Below the pieces are notes generated by a model that worked only from the letters and a program-made list of their open reading frames with translations, ran no database searches and was not told where the DNA came from. This document shows, piece after piece, positions 1-10,538 of a stretch of DNA of 44,729 bases. Source of the DNA: Aneurinibacillus tyrosinisolvens (lineage in GTDB: Bacteria > Bacillota > Bacilli > Aneurinibacillales > Aneurinibacillaceae). Within the stretch, counting starts at the first letter, position 1. The number at the start of each line of letters is the position of its first letter. The translations under genes were made by a program, and so were the position numbers. Location of the stretch: assembly GCF_001015055.1 (NCBI RefSeq), contig NZ_BBWZ01000039.1:1-44729 (forward strand), written 5' to 3'.

Positions 1-297
1 TAGATAGTCAGGCAAAATGGGTAGGAAAAATTCTTGAATGGCTGAAGGTAGGGTTCAAAGGGTAAGGGGGAAACCATCCTTCTATAAAGACCTTTATCAT
101 ATAGAATGACTAAAATGAGGTTGGCGATAGGGATTTGTCCCAATTATAACAGGCTCGGTGATGAAATCAGAACTGGAGTCTATTAGATAAAGTGCTAAAA
201 TAGGAAGGAAAACTATCCCTGGTGTGAATTACTAAAAGAAATTTCTGATAAAAATAGGAGTTATTAACATCAACGATTATATAAGGGGAGATTAGAA
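1..297. other. Left edge, no clear gene
   Basis: No convincing complete gene is seen. The plus-strand frame beginning at base 3 stays open for 20 codons and stops at 63-65, so it could be the last residues of a gene cut by the window edge, but it is too short to identify. The rest is AT-rich intergenic sequence ending in the AAGGGGAG ribosome binding site (about 283-290) of the next gene. Confidence 0.3.
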
Positions 298-675
298 ATG
301 TTCTTATATCATGCTACCAAATATAGTAATTATGAGAAAATATTTGATGATGGTGCAATTAAAACTGGTTCAGAAGGTTTGATTTATTTTACAACTCAAG
401 AAGCCCATAGCGTTAATTGGGTTGACCTTACCAACAACATTTATGGAGAAGATATTGTCTCTTTTCGGATAGATGCGTCTAATTTAGACCAATCCAAAGT
501 AGAAGATGGAATAGACCATGAGCCATCAGGGTTATTTAAGGGGATAACTGTAAAAACTTACAGCGATGACATACCCATTGAACACTTTGACCTGGACAAT
601 ATAATGAAATACAAATCGAAATATCCAGAACGAAAAGAACTTCAAAAGGCTATGAAAAAGCGTAGAAATAAGTAA
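298..675 (+). CDS. Hypothetical protein, 125 aa
   Basis: The ATG follows an AAGGGGAG ribosome binding site by about 7 bases. The 125-residue product is soluble, with no signal peptide or membrane segment. Its N-terminus (LYHATKYSNYEKIFDDGAIK, then GLIYFTTQ) has the spacing of a His-x-Thr motif followed by a glycine turn and a short beta strand. That recalls ADP-ribosyltransferase-like folds such as DarT or Tpt1, but the resemblance is weak and no catalytic set can be assigned. The C-terminus is Lys/Arg-rich, which would suit nucleic-acid binding. Family not recognised. It is transcribed in the same direction as the defence block that follows. Confidence 0.6.
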   Translation: MFLYHATKYSNYEKIFDDGAIKTGSEGLIYFTTQEAHSVNWVDLTNNIYGEDIVSFRIDASNLDQSKVEDGIDHEPSGLFKGITVKTYSDDIPIEHFDLDNIMKYKSKYPERKELQKAMKKRRNK

Positions 676-1087
676 CAAGAAGGTTATTGACTTTTTTCTA
701 TGTGAGCCAAAGAAAAATGAATTTTGGAAATTCATGAATGTATGGGAATATAGGTTGAGGGGTTTGGATAAGTTTTACAAAAAAGGTCGAAAAGAATGGA
801 AGTAAACAGATTTCAAAAGCATGAGTGAAAATCAGGGGAACTACCTGGTATCACTCATGTTTTTGTTATGTGTTGGTTTTTAGACAAGAAAGCACGTCTT
901 ATTCTATATTTCTACAGAACAGGTCATCATATGAATCAGGAAATTCTTTGGAGATATTGACCTAAAACGACAACTATAGCTTTTAAATACACGACAAGTT
1001 ATGTTTGAAATCAAACTGCATGAGAAAAATGGAGGAATATTGCAGAATAATATAATCTTTGGCTGAAGAAGTCAGGTCTAAGGAGAA
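676..1087. other. Intergenic region with a possible coding remnant and a terminator
   Basis: A plus-strand frame is open from about 654 to the TAA at 803-805 and reads like protein (for example EPKKNEFWKFMNVWEYRL). It has no upstream start codon with a ribosome binding site, so it may be the tail of a broken gene. A hairpin terminator follows. The remaining 200 bases up to the AGGAGA site at 1081 show no gene and probably hold the promoter of the NERD gene, though no clear -35/-10 pair could be picked. Confidence 0.4.
820..864 (+). terminator. Intrinsic terminator
   Basis: A 9-bp perfect stem (CATGAGTGA at 820-828 with TCACTCATG at 851-859) is extended by an inner AGG/CCT pairing and followed by TTTTT. 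It closes the transcript of the first gene. Confidence 0.75.
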
Positions 1088-1879
1088 ATGTATGACTATA
1101 TGACTCCTTTTCAAATTTTGGATTTTTACAGTATTCTAAAAGAAATGAAGTTGTATAACCAATACGTGTTTGAAATGGAGAGTCAAATGATTTTTAACAA
1201 AATATTAGCGTTTTTTGGAAAACCAAACAAAATCGAAAAGAAAGAAGAACAAATTCCTCCAGCTAAGCCTGTTCAACAAAAGAGAAGAGTGGAGCCGACA
1301 CGAATTGGCGAGTTAGGTGAGTATAAAATCAACATTCAACTTGACCAACTACCAAAAGAAATTAGGTATCTGAGTGACGTTCTTATAAAAAATCCTAAAT
1401 CGAAAACAGGATATTCTCAGATTGACCATATCGTAATCACAGAGTATGGATTATTTGTGATTGAAACAAAGAATTATTATGGTGAAATCAAAGGGAATCG
1501 GAATGATAAGTTTTGGAATGTCAGCAATAGATTCAAAATGTATAACCCGCTATTTCAGAACTATGGTCACATAAAGGTTTTGGAGAGCATTTTATCCGAA
1601 TTTAAGAATCTGAAATTCGTTTCTATGATATCTTTTACAATGCGTTGTCGGTTTGGTGTAGAACCAGAACTTAGAAAAATACATTCAAATCAACTTATCG
1701 TTTATGATATTGAGCTTTCCGAGTATATTGAAAGAAAACTTCGATGGTTTAAAACTCAATTTCAAAATCCTTTACTTTCAGAATCGGATAGGATTCGTAT
1801 TTATGAATTGATTAGAAATGTGAATATAACGGATTCAACGATTCGAGCCGAACACAACAGAAAGACAAAGGAAGGATAA
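1088..1879 (+). CDS. NERD domain (nuclease-related) protein
   Basis: The 263-residue product has a variable N-terminus with a Lys/Glu/Pro-rich linker (about 44-70) and then a NERD domain (about 72-185). NERD is a PD-(D/E)xK-like nuclease family. Visible active-site elements are the GELGE helix (74-78), D113 in the QIDHIVI strand and the E126-T-K128 pair in FVIETKNYYG, so the catalytic set looks complete. The remaining 75 residues are helical and basic. The ATG at 1088 has AAGGAG immediately upstream. It is followed after 25 bases by a small unknown gene. NERD proteins are common in defence islands, and a role in DNA cleavage or processing is inferred from the neighbours. Confidence 0.8.
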   Translation: MYDYMTPFQILDFYSILKEMKLYNQYVFEMESQMIFNKILAFFGKPNKIEKKEEQIPPAKPVQQKRRVEPTRIGELGEYKINIQLDQLPKEIRYLSDVLIKNPKSKTGYSQIDHIVITEYGLFVIETKNYYGEIKGNRNDKFWNVSNRFKMYNPLFQNYGHIKVLESILSEFKNLKFVSMISFTMRCRFGVEPELRKIHSNQLIVYDIELSEYIERKLRWFKTQFQNPLLSESDRIRIYELIRNVNITDSTIRAEHNRKTKEG

Positions 1880-1904
1880 ATATGCAATAAGAGGAGAGTG
1901 AAAG

Positions 1905-2300
1905 ATGGTGTTCCGTCAGGATTTATATGAACAGTATATTCAAGAACTTCACGCTCATTTATGTGATACTATGCCGATTGAACAAATTATAGGGTCTTGG
2001 CAGAACAGTCATCGAAAAAGGCGTTTTATTGCAATGTACCTACTACAATCGAAAGAGGTCTTCCATTTCTATTATAAGAAGCGAACGCAACTTGGGATTA
2101 AGGGCATATTTAATCAAATCATTTCTGCTATGATTGCCGAACCGACAAGCCAATTAAAACAGGATATTATACAATCTATTGGAATGACCAAGGGCATGAT
2201 TTCGGGGGATGTATCGTCCTATGAAATAAAAGAAACGTTGAAGGATATAAACTCATTTGCATTATATTGTAGAAAGCGATTAAAGCAGTTTGATACATAA
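1905..2300 (+). CDS. Hypothetical protein, 131 aa
   Basis: The ATG is preceded by AAGAGGAGAG. The product is predicted to be largely alpha-helical and basic, with HRKRRF near residue 36 and RKRLKQ near the C-terminus, and has no membrane segment or recognisable motif. It lies 25 bases after the NERD gene with no terminator between, so the two are probably co-transcribed. Family not recognised. Confidence 0.6.
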   Translation: MVFRQDLYEQYIQELHAHLCDTMPIEQIIGSWQNSHRKRRFIAMYLLQSKEVFHFYYKKRTQLGIKGIFNQIISAMIAEPTSQLKQDIIQSIGMTKGMISGDVSSYEIKETLKDINSFALYCRKRLKQFDT

Positions 2301-2837
2301 CGAGATTTGCAGAACATCATATTGATGTGAAGGGATAAGCATAGATTGCAAAAAATGTACGAATCTTTACTAAATAGTTATGAAACCTTCATATCTTTTT
2401 CGTAGGCTTGAACGGTTTTCGTATTAAGAAAGTAATATAAATTCCTATGAAGTGCAGAAAAAATAGTCAAATTTCCCGAAATCGTATGAAATGTTCATAC
2501 TCCATGAATCTGTGGGGTGTTTTTTTGTATTGCTTACCCCTATGTATGTTGAGTAATGACAACAACACTATTTATGGGTTTTAGGATAAGTTGTGAGCAA
2601 TGCCAAGTGTACGAAGCTCATATCCCTTTAGACTATATCTGCATACAAAACCCTGTCAGCGATGGCTGGGTATTTTGTCATGCAATAAAGCCAGTCAGCC
2701 CACTTGTTACGGAATAATCTATAGTGCCAAATCTATAATTTAGTAGGTTTGATAACCAAGGATTCCTAATATAATGGGAAATTTTCAGATGGTAGCTCTA
2801 TTTCACATGAATTAGACAGTATCGCACAGGAGGGAAA
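2301..2837. other. Non-coding gap of about 540 bases
   Basis: No credible gene on either strand. Around 2500-2527 a weak 5-bp stem (ACTCC/GGGGT) runs into T7 and may end the upstream operon. A second weak hairpin with CAGC/GCTG pairing lies near 2655-2680. The last 100 bases should contain the promoter of the XRE regulator, but no consensus pair stands out. Confidence 0.4.
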
Positions 2838-3293
2838 ATGAATATGAAAAAACGGTCAAACGACAGAGCAGTTAATGACAACTTTGGTTCAACTATGAAG
2901 TATTATAGGGAAAGGAAAAATATGTCTTTGCAACAACTTTTTGAGAAGACAGGGGTGTCGAGTGGGTATCTATGTCGCCTCGAAAACGGTCAAAGGAAAG
3001 CTCCATCCGTGCCTATCGCATCTAAAATCGCTACGGCATTGGAAATACCACTTTCTTTACTGTTAGATATTTCGACTAACGAGACTCCCATTGATGAAGC
3101 ACCTTCGATTGCGGAGTTAATTCTCTATAATGACTGCAAGATTGATGAAGAAAATCTGATTGGCAAGGAAGCAAAAGAAATATTGGTACAAATAATTGAA
3201 TTTATCATTGAGGCATCCTGGGACAAGGAGAATAAAATTAAGCAGTTATTCGACCTATCCGAGCTGATTGATGATTTTAAAGAAGTAAGTTAA
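2838..3293 (+). CDS. XRE-family helix-turn-helix transcriptional regulator
   Basis: The 151-residue protein has a Cro/C1-type HTH at about residues 18-75 (MKYYRERKNMSLQQLFEKTG, then SSGYLCRLENGQRKAPSVP), including the typical SxGYLxxLExGxR recognition helix. The C-terminal half is acidic and helical, probably for dimerisation. Two in-frame ATGs (2838 and 2844) follow AGGAGGG. The second has the better spacing, so the true start may be two codons in. It ends just before a terminator and is likely its own small transcript. A regulator at the edge of a restriction or defence block usually controls it. That role here is inferred. Confidence 0.82.
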   Translation: MNMKKRSNDRAVNDNFGSTMKYYRERKNMSLQQLFEKTGVSSGYLCRLENGQRKAPSVPIASKIATALEIPLSLLLDISTNETPIDEAPSIAELILYNDCKIDEENLIGKEAKEILVQIIEFIIEASWDKENKIKQLFDLSELIDDFKEVS

Positions 3294-3303
3294 ACAGGCC
3301 AAG

Positions 3304-3340
3304 GAAAAGGGGGGATTCCATACATATGGGGTCTCCTTTT
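3304..3340 (+). terminator. Probable terminator after the XRE gene
   Basis: AAAAGG...CCATA pairs with TATGG...CCTTTT around a two-base loop, with one bulge and some wobble pairs, giving a G-rich stem flanked by A and T runs. It lies between the XRE stop and the next ribosome binding site. Confidence 0.55.
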
Positions 3341-3360
3341 ATCATTAAAGAGGAGCTGAT

Positions 3361-4350
3361 ATGTGTATGAGCATCAAAGGAACTGAAAAAGAGTTTCTGT
3401 TTAGTCTTTTTTTGAAGACTCGACCAAACATATTGGAAAATACATTGAATGTGAAGCTTGAAGCGGGAGACATCTTATTAGAAAAAAGTCACCAAGGCAT
3501 GAAATTGGACATGTATTCAATAGACAAACACACGGGAAGCGAAATCTACGTTGAGAACCTTCTGCTGAAATCTAATGAGCCCCATCAAAAAAAGGTATTA
3601 CAAATCGTAGACAGTATACAGAAGGGGATAGTTGTCTATCAGGCACTGGGCTTCCACAGAAACCATGTGAAGCAATTGAAAAACAAGATAGAAGATTCAA
3701 GAAAGGATATTATTCTTTATTTAGTGAAAATCAATCCGAAGGTTATTGAAGCATTGGATAGTTTGAACAAGCTACACAAGTTAGAAGTGTTCAGGAATTT
3801 GAATTTGTTGGATAACGTCCAAAATCCAATTCACGTTGTTGCCAAATACGGAAATATGCCAGATAAGAATGCGGAAAGGACGCCTCCTATAAGAAAACAG
3901 GATAGTAACTTTGGAACCAGGGAAGATATTAACCATATGCTTCTCAGTGAATTAAGACGAAACATCCCATATTTTTTGAGCTTCCAACGTGAAAAGTCGA
4001 ACATTGAGACAAATAGGTTGCTCCAATTTGGAGGGGGATTGAGTGGGACTACCTATTTTGTGACGTTAGAAAGTCGGAGAAAACTCGCATTTCTCGAATT
4101 GCGATTTACAAATGAAAGTGAATACCTATACCCAATTTTTAAAGAGAAAGAACATCAGATAAGGGAAAGAATTGGAGAAAGTGTTGTGTTTGACGATAAT
4201 AGAAATGTCATAGGTGTTTACTTTAAGCCGTCAAAAGACATACAGGATACAATCAACCAAATTGTTGAAGTGTTTCGGAAAATGATTCACTTTTTTTCCG
4301 ATTATTTTTTCCGAATGCAACGATTTGAGTCGAATCTGGCAGTATCGTAA
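3361..4350 (+). CDS. Hypothetical protein with DUF4268-like C-terminus
   Basis: The 329-residue protein begins at an ATG after AAGAGGAGCTG. Its C-terminal part (about 205-320) has an LxFGGGLSGTTYFVTLESRR strand-turn pattern, then LAFLELRF, a helix and RERIGESVVFD. That order (Gly-rich strand, ELRF strand, helix ending in IGE, hydrophobic strand) resembles DUF4268 domains often encoded beside restriction-modification genes. The N-terminal part (about 1-110) has alternating beta strands and acidic residues and could be a nuclease-like fold, but I cannot name catalytic residues. It is followed by a terminator and then by the helicase-methylase-helicase set. Function unknown, and an accessory defence role is inferred from position. 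Confidence 0.6.
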   Translation: MCMSIKGTEKEFLFSLFLKTRPNILENTLNVKLEAGDILLEKSHQGMKLDMYSIDKHTGSEIYVENLLLKSNEPHQKKVLQIVDSIQKGIVVYQALGFHRNHVKQLKNKIEDSRKDIILYLVKINPKVIEALDSLNKLHKLEVFRNLNLLDNVQNPIHVVAKYGNMPDKNAERTPPIRKQDSNFGTREDINHMLLSELRRNIPYFLSFQREKSNIETNRLLQFGGGLSGTTYFVTLESRRKLAFLELRFTNESEYLYPIFKEKEHQIRERIGESVVFDDNRNVIGVYFKPSKDIQDTINQIVEVFRKMIHFFSDYFFRMQRFESNLAVS

Positions 4351-4382
4351 AAAAGGATTTTTATAACAATGATTGGAAAGAG

Positions 4383-4415
4383 TCAATGTAAGGTTAATCC
4401 CAGCATTGATTTTTT
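4383..4415 (+). terminator. Intrinsic terminator
   Basis: TCAATG (4383-4388) pairs with CATTGA (4404-4409) around a GG/CC-containing loop and is followed by TTTTTT. It separates the DUF4268-like gene from the helicase operon. Confidence 0.65.
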
Positions 4416-4495
4416 CTTTTGTTTTCCTATAGCATTATTGGAATAAACTTGAGACAATATTCTTATTGATTGAATAGGAAATTGAGGGATAGCTT

Positions 4496-7366
4496 GTGAA
4501 TACAGCGTATCATTCTAAATATTTTGCAAATAAACTCATTCATCGTTCTACTTCTAATGATATAGAAAAGCTTTCAATGTCTTTGTTTGATGCTTCAGTA
4601 GATATTAACCCGCATCAAGTGGATGCGGCCTTGTTTGCTTTCAAATCTCCTTTATCCAAGGGAGTTATTCTTGCTGACGAAGTAGGGTTGGGAAAAACAA
4701 TTGAAGCAGGACTTGTACTTTGTCAATATTGGGCAGAAAGAAAAAGAAGGCTGTTGGTGATTTGTCCGTCTTCGCTTAGGAAGCAATGGAGTTTAGAGCT
4801 TCAAGAAAAATTCAATCTGCCAAGCATAATACTTGAGACGAAAAATTACAATGAAGAACTACGTAACGGGAATGCCAATCCCTTTAATCAACCATGCGTT
4901 ATCATTACCTCTTTTAATTTTCCAAACAAAAGAAAAAATGACATACGTGCAATTCAGTGGGACTTAGCGGTGATGGATGAAGCACACAAATTACGTAATG
5001 TATATCGGAATAGCAATAGAATGGGTCAGGGGATAAAGTGGGCAATCGAAGAGAGAAAAAAACTACTGCTTACTGCTACGCCTCTTCAAAACTCTTTATT
5101 GGAGCTTTACGGGCTTTCAACCTTAATTGATGACCACATTTTTGGTGATATCAAAGCATTTAGGAGTAACTACGTCAATGATGGCAATTTCGAGGATTTG
5201 AGGGATAGACTTAAGGGGTTTTGTAAGCGAACATTACGGAAGGATGTCCTTGAATATATAAAATACACCGAAAGACACCCGATTACGCAACCTTTTACGT
5301 CTTCTGATAAGGAACAGGCTCTTTATGAAGCTATATCTATCTTCCTTCAAAGAGAAGATACATATTCGATTCCAAAAAGCCAGAGGGTATTGACGACATT
5401 AATTCTTTGGAAGCTTCTTGCTTCCTCTACAAACGCAGTTTTACAAACTCTACAAACCATCAAAAAAAGGTTGGAAGATATAAGGGACGGCATGGCTGAA
5501 AAAGAGCTTGCTTTTGATGATTTGGTTGACGAAGATGAATTGAACCTTATTGAACAGAGCGTAGATGAAATTGAAGAGAATTTTGAAGAGGAAGAAACTC
5601 TTGGGTCAGAAAACCATCAATTAGACTTAGAAAAGATTAACCAAGAAATAAAAGAAATTGAACGTTTCATACAAAAGGCGAATGAAATACAAATTGATAC
5701 TAAGTCAGAAGCATTATTAAAAGCTCTGAGTATTGGTTTTGAAAAGATGCGTGAATTAGGTGCAAATAAAAAGGCCCTTATTTTTACGGAGTCTAAAAGA
5801 ACACAAGAGTATTTGAAAACATTTCTCGAAGCAAACGGATATAAAGGAAAAATTGTTGTTTTCAATGGTACGAACTCCGATAGAGAATCAACGGAAATTT
5901 ATAACCAATGGGTTGAGAAAAACCAACACTCAGGTAGAATTAGTGGCTCAAAGATTGCGGATAAAAGAAATGCTTTAATTGAATATTTCCGTGATGAAGC
6001 TGAGATTATGATTGCAACTGAATCGGCTTCGGAGGGGGTAAATCTCCAATTCTGTTCTCTAATTGTGAATTATGATTTACCCTGGAATCCACAGCGTATA
6101 GAGCAAAGAATTGGTCGTTGTCATAGATATGGTCAGAAATTTGATGTGGTTGTGATTAATTTTATCAACCAGAGAAACCAAGCAGATGTAAGAGTGTATG
6201 AATTGCTAAATGAAAAGTTTAGACTTTTTGAGGGGATATTAGGCTCCTCGGACGAAGTGTTGGGGTCTATTGAATCTGGAGTTGATTTTGAAAGGCGTAT
6301 ACTTAAAATCTATCAAACTTGTAGACAACAAGAGGAAATCGAGATGGCCTTCCAAGAATTACAGGCAGAAATGGAAGACCGAATTAAGCAAAGAATGGAT
6401 AAGACCAAAGAAAAGCTGTTAGAGAACTTTGATATAGATGTACACGATAGACTTAAGTTTAATCTTCAATTCACGAAAGAACATCTTAATAAGTACGAGA
6501 AGTTATTTTGGAATGTAACAAGGTCAATACTACAAGAAGAGGCTCAGTTTGATAGTAGTGAGCTAAGCTTTTGTTTGGAAAAAAGTTTAGATAACCGTAT
6601 ACCAAGCGGGAAATATTTTATGATTTCCAAAGAAAGAAAAAACGTGGAGGGGACATATCTTTATCGTTTGTCCCATCCACTTGGCGAGTATGTGATTGAC
6701 AGGGCTTTATCCGTATCAACACCTCCAGCAAAATTAGTATTTGATATAACGAATCACCCTGCAAAAATATCAGTGGTTCAATCATTACAGGGGAAACAAG
6801 GGTATTTGATATTATCAAAGCTAACCATTGAATCTTTTGAAAAAGGGGAGCATTTGTTATTTAGCGGGTTCACAAGTAGCGGGGAGATACTGGACCAAGA
6901 GCAATGCGAGAAACTGTTTCAATGTAATGCAAGTATTCTACCAATAAGTAATATTCAAGATGGCTTTCAACAAAAAATCATGAGAGAAATGAAAAGATAT
7001 GAAGAAGCCACTATAAGTAGGGTAATAGAGGAAAATAACAAGTATTTCAGAGAGGAACAAGAGAGATTACAAAAATGGGCAGACGATTTAATTCTCGCTT
7101 CCGAAAAAGAGCTTGAGGATGTCAAAAGGCAAATCAGAGACTTAACCAGAAAAGCTCGACTTGCGATTTCAACAGAAGAACAGCATGACATCCAATTAAA
7201 AATTAATGAACTGGAAAAACAGAAACGGACAATGCGTAGAAAAGTTTTTGAAGTTGAGGATGAAGTCATCGAAAAAAGAAATGAGTTAATACAAGAACTT
7301 GAAAGCAGAATGCACCAGCACACGGAGAGAGAGGATTTATTTATAATAGAATGGGAAGTTGTATAG
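4496..7366 (+). CDS. SNF2/RapA-type superfamily 2 DNA helicase (DrmD-like)
   Basis: The 956-residue ATPase has all main SF2 motifs. The Walker A loop is DEVGLGKT (61-68), motif II is DEAH (161-164), motif III is LLLTATPLQN, and the C-terminal RecA lobe carries ATESASEGVNLQ followed by PQRIEQRIGRCHRYGQ. A long acidic insertion (about 325-390) separates the lobes, and the C-terminus (about 790-940) is a strong coiled coil. This order is that of bacterial RapA/SNF2 helicases such as DISARM DrmD. The start is the GTG at 4496 behind GAGGGA. The next gene starts 19 bases after its stop, and a methyltransferase plus a Res-like helicase follow, so it very probably acts in the same anti-phage or restriction complex. 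The reading frame is intact. Confidence 0.88.
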   Translation: MNTAYHSKYFANKLIHRSTSNDIEKLSMSLFDASVDINPHQVDAALFAFKSPLSKGVILADEVGLGKTIEAGLVLCQYWAERKRRLLVICPSSLRKQWSLELQEKFNLPSIILETKNYNEELRNGNANPFNQPCVIITSFNFPNKRKNDIRAIQWDLAVMDEAHKLRNVYRNSNRMGQGIKWAIEERKKLLLTATPLQNSLLELYGLSTLIDDHIFGDIKAFRSNYVNDGNFEDLRDRLKGFCKRTLRKDVLEYIKYTERHPITQPFTSSDKEQALYEAISIFLQREDTYSIPKSQRVLTTLILWKLLASSTNAVLQTLQTIKKRLEDIRDGMAEKELAFDDLVDEDELNLIEQSVDEIEENFEEEETLGSENHQLDLEKINQEIKEIERFIQKANEIQIDTKSEALLKALSIGFEKMRELGANKKALIFTESKRTQEYLKTFLEANGYKGKIVVFNGTNSDRESTEIYNQWVEKNQHSGRISGSKIADKRNALIEYFRDEAEIMIATESASEGVNLQFCSLIVNYDLPWNPQRIEQRIGRCHRYGQKFDVVVINFINQRNQADVRVYELLNEKFRLFEGILGSSDEVLGSIESGVDFERRILKIYQTCRQQEEIEMAFQELQAEMEDRIKQRMDKTKEKLLENFDIDVHDRLKFNLQFTKEHLNKYEKLFWNVTRSILQEEAQFDSSELSFCLEKSLDNRIPSGKYFMISKERKNVEGTYLYRLSHPLGEYVIDRALSVSTPPAKLVFDITNHPAKISVVQSLQGKQGYLILSKLTIESFEKGEHLLFSGFTSSGEILDQEQCEKLFQCNASILPISNIQDGFQQKIMREMKRYEEATISRVIEENNKYFREEQERLQKWADDLILASEKELEDVKRQIRDLTRKARLAISTEEQHDIQLKINELEKQKRTMRRKVFEVEDEVIEKRNELIQELESRMHQHTEREDLFIIEWEVV

Positions 7367-7385
7367 GGATAGAGGAGGAAATTCA

Positions 7386-10300
7386 GTGAACGAAGGCTAC
7401 GCTAAACTCAAGTCAATCTTATCAGAGATGTTTCAACTTGACCAATCGGATTTGGATTTTGGAATATATAGAATCATGAACTATAAAAGGAAGGAAATTG
7501 AAAAATTCCTAAATGAAGATTTACTACCTCAAGTAACGAAAGAACTTGAAAAATACATCTCTGTGGAACAAAAAAATGTAGAGAAGGAACTGAAAGAACT
7601 TGTAAAACGGTTAGAAGATGACGGAGTTCCTTTGGAGAGTAGTAACAAGTATATGACGTTAAAGGCAAAACTCGATAACGGGTTAAGTGTATCCTCTGCC
7701 GAAAATGAGGTATATTCGCACCTTGCAAATTTTTTTAGAAGGTATTACGACAAAGGAGACTTTATGTCTCTAAGACGGTACAAGAAGGACGTATATGCTC
7801 TTCCCTATGAAGGGGAAGAAGTGAAACTCCATTGGGCAAATGCTGACCAATATTACATCAAAACTGCAGAGTATTTCAAGGATTATAGCTTTAAAACGTC
7901 AGATGGTTACAAGGTTCACTTTAAAATTGTAGATGCAGATACCGAAAAAGATAATAATAAGGTTCATAGTGACAAAGAAAAGAGATTTATGATACACAAA
8001 GAAAAATTATTTAGGTATGATGGCGAGTTAACAATTTATTTTGATTATGTTGTAAGTACAGAAAAACAAAAAGACTTGATTGATGAAGCTATTGAAATAA
8101 TATCCAGAATAATTAATTCCCATACCTCTTTAAACAAGTATGAAACACTACTTTCTTTACAACCATCTGAAAAAAATCTAAAAAGGACGTTGATTGAAAA
8201 ATATCTGTATGACTATACATCAAGAAATACATTTGATTATTTTATACATAAAGATTTAGGTGGGTTCTTGAGGAGGGAGTTAGATTTTTACATCAAAAAT
8301 GAAGTAATGTTTTTAGATGATTTAGATACAGAAAATGAAGTAAAAATCGAGCAATATCTTACGAAGATTAAAGTTATTAAGAAAATTGGCAACAAAATTA
8401 TTGCCTTTCTTGAACAGATTGAAAATTTCCAGAAGAAATTATGGTTAAAAAAGAAATTTGTTGTGGAAACAAATTTCTGTATAACGCTGGATAAAATTAG
8501 TGAGGAATTCTATCCTGAAATTGCTAAAGAAGATAGGCAGAGAAAAGAATGGGTTAAGCTGTTTTCAATTAATGAAATAAAGGGTGATTTAACTACTATT
8601 GGATACTCAGAGCCATTGACTGTTGACTTTTTGAAACAAAATAAGAATTTAATATTGGATACAGCGTTATTTAATGATGACTTTAAAGAAAAGCTTTTAG
8701 GTTCAATAGATAATATTGATAAAAATGTGAATGGAGTCTTAATTAAAGGTGAAAATTTTCAAGCACTAAATTTGTTGACGGAGAAGTATAAGGAAAGTAT
8801 CCAATGTGCCTATATAGACCCACCATATAATACATTGAAAGACGAGTTTCTTTATAAAGATAACTTTACTCATTCTTCTTGGCTTTCAATGGTTAATGAC
8901 AGAATTGACTTATTAAAAAAATTATTGACTAAAACGGGCGTTAATATGAGTTCTATAGGAAATCATGAGTTGGCTCGATTAATGCTATTGATGAATTCAA
9001 AATATGGTGAAAACAATTTATTGAATGTATTTATTTGGAATACGGATGGTAATATAGATAACCAAAGCAAATTTAAGCAGGACCACGAATATATAGTAGC
9101 GTATTCAAGAAATGGAAAAGAATTACCCCCTCCTAAAGTGATAGACCCTAACGTACCAAAAGATAGTAAGCTGTATAAAAAATCTTATAGAAAACACTAT
9201 TGTAAAGAACGGACCGAAAAATCCTGAATCTGATATTTTACTACCCATAGGATTTCCTGCGTCATTTGAGGAGGGTTATATCTTACCAGATAAAGAGGAA
9301 TATCCAAAATTTAAGGATGTCGTTGAAGTGAAAGATTGGAAGACGACTTCTCCCTTAGTAATTAGAAGTGGTTGGAGTTCTAAAGACCTTTTGGAACAGT
9401 TCATTAAAAATAAATTTCAACCAATCACTGATAGCAAAGGCCAGAAAACATGGTTTGTTGTTAAGGATTCTGGTGCCCCATATGTAATTAAAGAAAGAAT
9501 GGACAACGGGCATGTTCTAACGGTACTGAGAAACTTAGGAAGTACACAGTCTTCATCTAATATGTTAGAAGGAATGGGAATTGAATTTTCGTATCCTAAA
9601 CCAGTCCCTTTAATTCAATATTTAATTTCTGCTATGACAGAACATACAGATACAATTATTGACTTTTTTGCAGGTTCAGGGACGACAGGGCATGCTGTAA
9701 TTAATCTTAACAAAAATAACGAACAGGATGAAAAACAATCAAATCGAAAGTATATCCTTGTAGAAATGGGAGATTATTTTGATTCAGTTACCAAACCAAG
9801 AATTCAAAAAGTTATCTACTCAGATGACTGGAAAGATGGTCAGCCCATTTCAAGACAAGGTTCAAGTCATATCTTTAAATATATTCGTCTTGAATCATAT
9901 GAAGATACGTTAAATAATCTCGAACTAAAGAGAACAGAAGAGCAAATAACATTGCTTGACCTGAATCCAGAGTTAAGAGAACAGTATATGCTTACCTATC
10001 TGCTTGATAAAGAAACGGAAAACAGCGTGACGCTACTTAATATAGATAAGTTTAAAAATCCTTTTGAATATAAGCTGAATATTGCACAGGGATTGGAAAC
10101 TAAAGTCACAACAATTGATTTGGTTGAAACCTTCAATTATCTGCTGGGAATCGAAGTGGTACGGAATGAAAAAAGAGAGAACTACATTGCCGTGGATGAT
10201 AATGAAAGCGATGTTCCAGGTTCCGTTAAATTATCATTATCAAAGAATGGCGAGTACACTTTTAAAGAAATTGAAGGTAGAACCCAATCTGGCGAACGGG

Positions 10301-10527
10301 TACTTGTGATTTGGAGAACCTTAACGGATGACATTGTAAAAGATAATGCGGTGTTAGATACTTATTTCCTAAAGAAGAAATACAGCACCAGGGATTTTGA
10401 GTTTGACAGAATCTATGTAAACGGAGATAACAACCTTCAAAATTTGAAAATGGACGAAGAAAGATGGAAAGTCGTTCTCATAGAAGAAGAATTTAAAAAA
10501 TTGATGTTTGATGTTCAAGCAGTATAG
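7386..10527 (+). pseudogene. Type III-like N6-adenine DNA methyltransferase, frameshifted
   Basis: The gene starts at the GTG at 7386 behind AGGAGGAA. With one base removed from the A6 run at 9177-9182 the product is about 1046 residues. The DPPY catalytic motif (478-481, in YIDPPYNT) precedes the AdoMet-binding FAGSG motif (761-765, in IIDFFAGSGTTGHA). That is the beta-class order found in type III Mod enzymes and predicts N6-adenine methylation. The first 430 or so residues are a long helical extension that classical Mod subunits lack. As read, the first frame stops at 9227 between the two motifs, and the second frame resumes with ENTIVKNGPKNP, a typical Mod segment. It could be a sequencing error, a decayed gene or a phase-variable tract. 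It sits between the SNF2 and Res genes. Confidence 0.82.
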
Positions 10528-10538
10528 GGGGTGTTATT

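Noticed and set aside
7359..7385. TTG start for the methyltransferase at 7359
   Set aside because: The GTG at 7386 directly follows AGGAGGAA; the earlier start has no such site.
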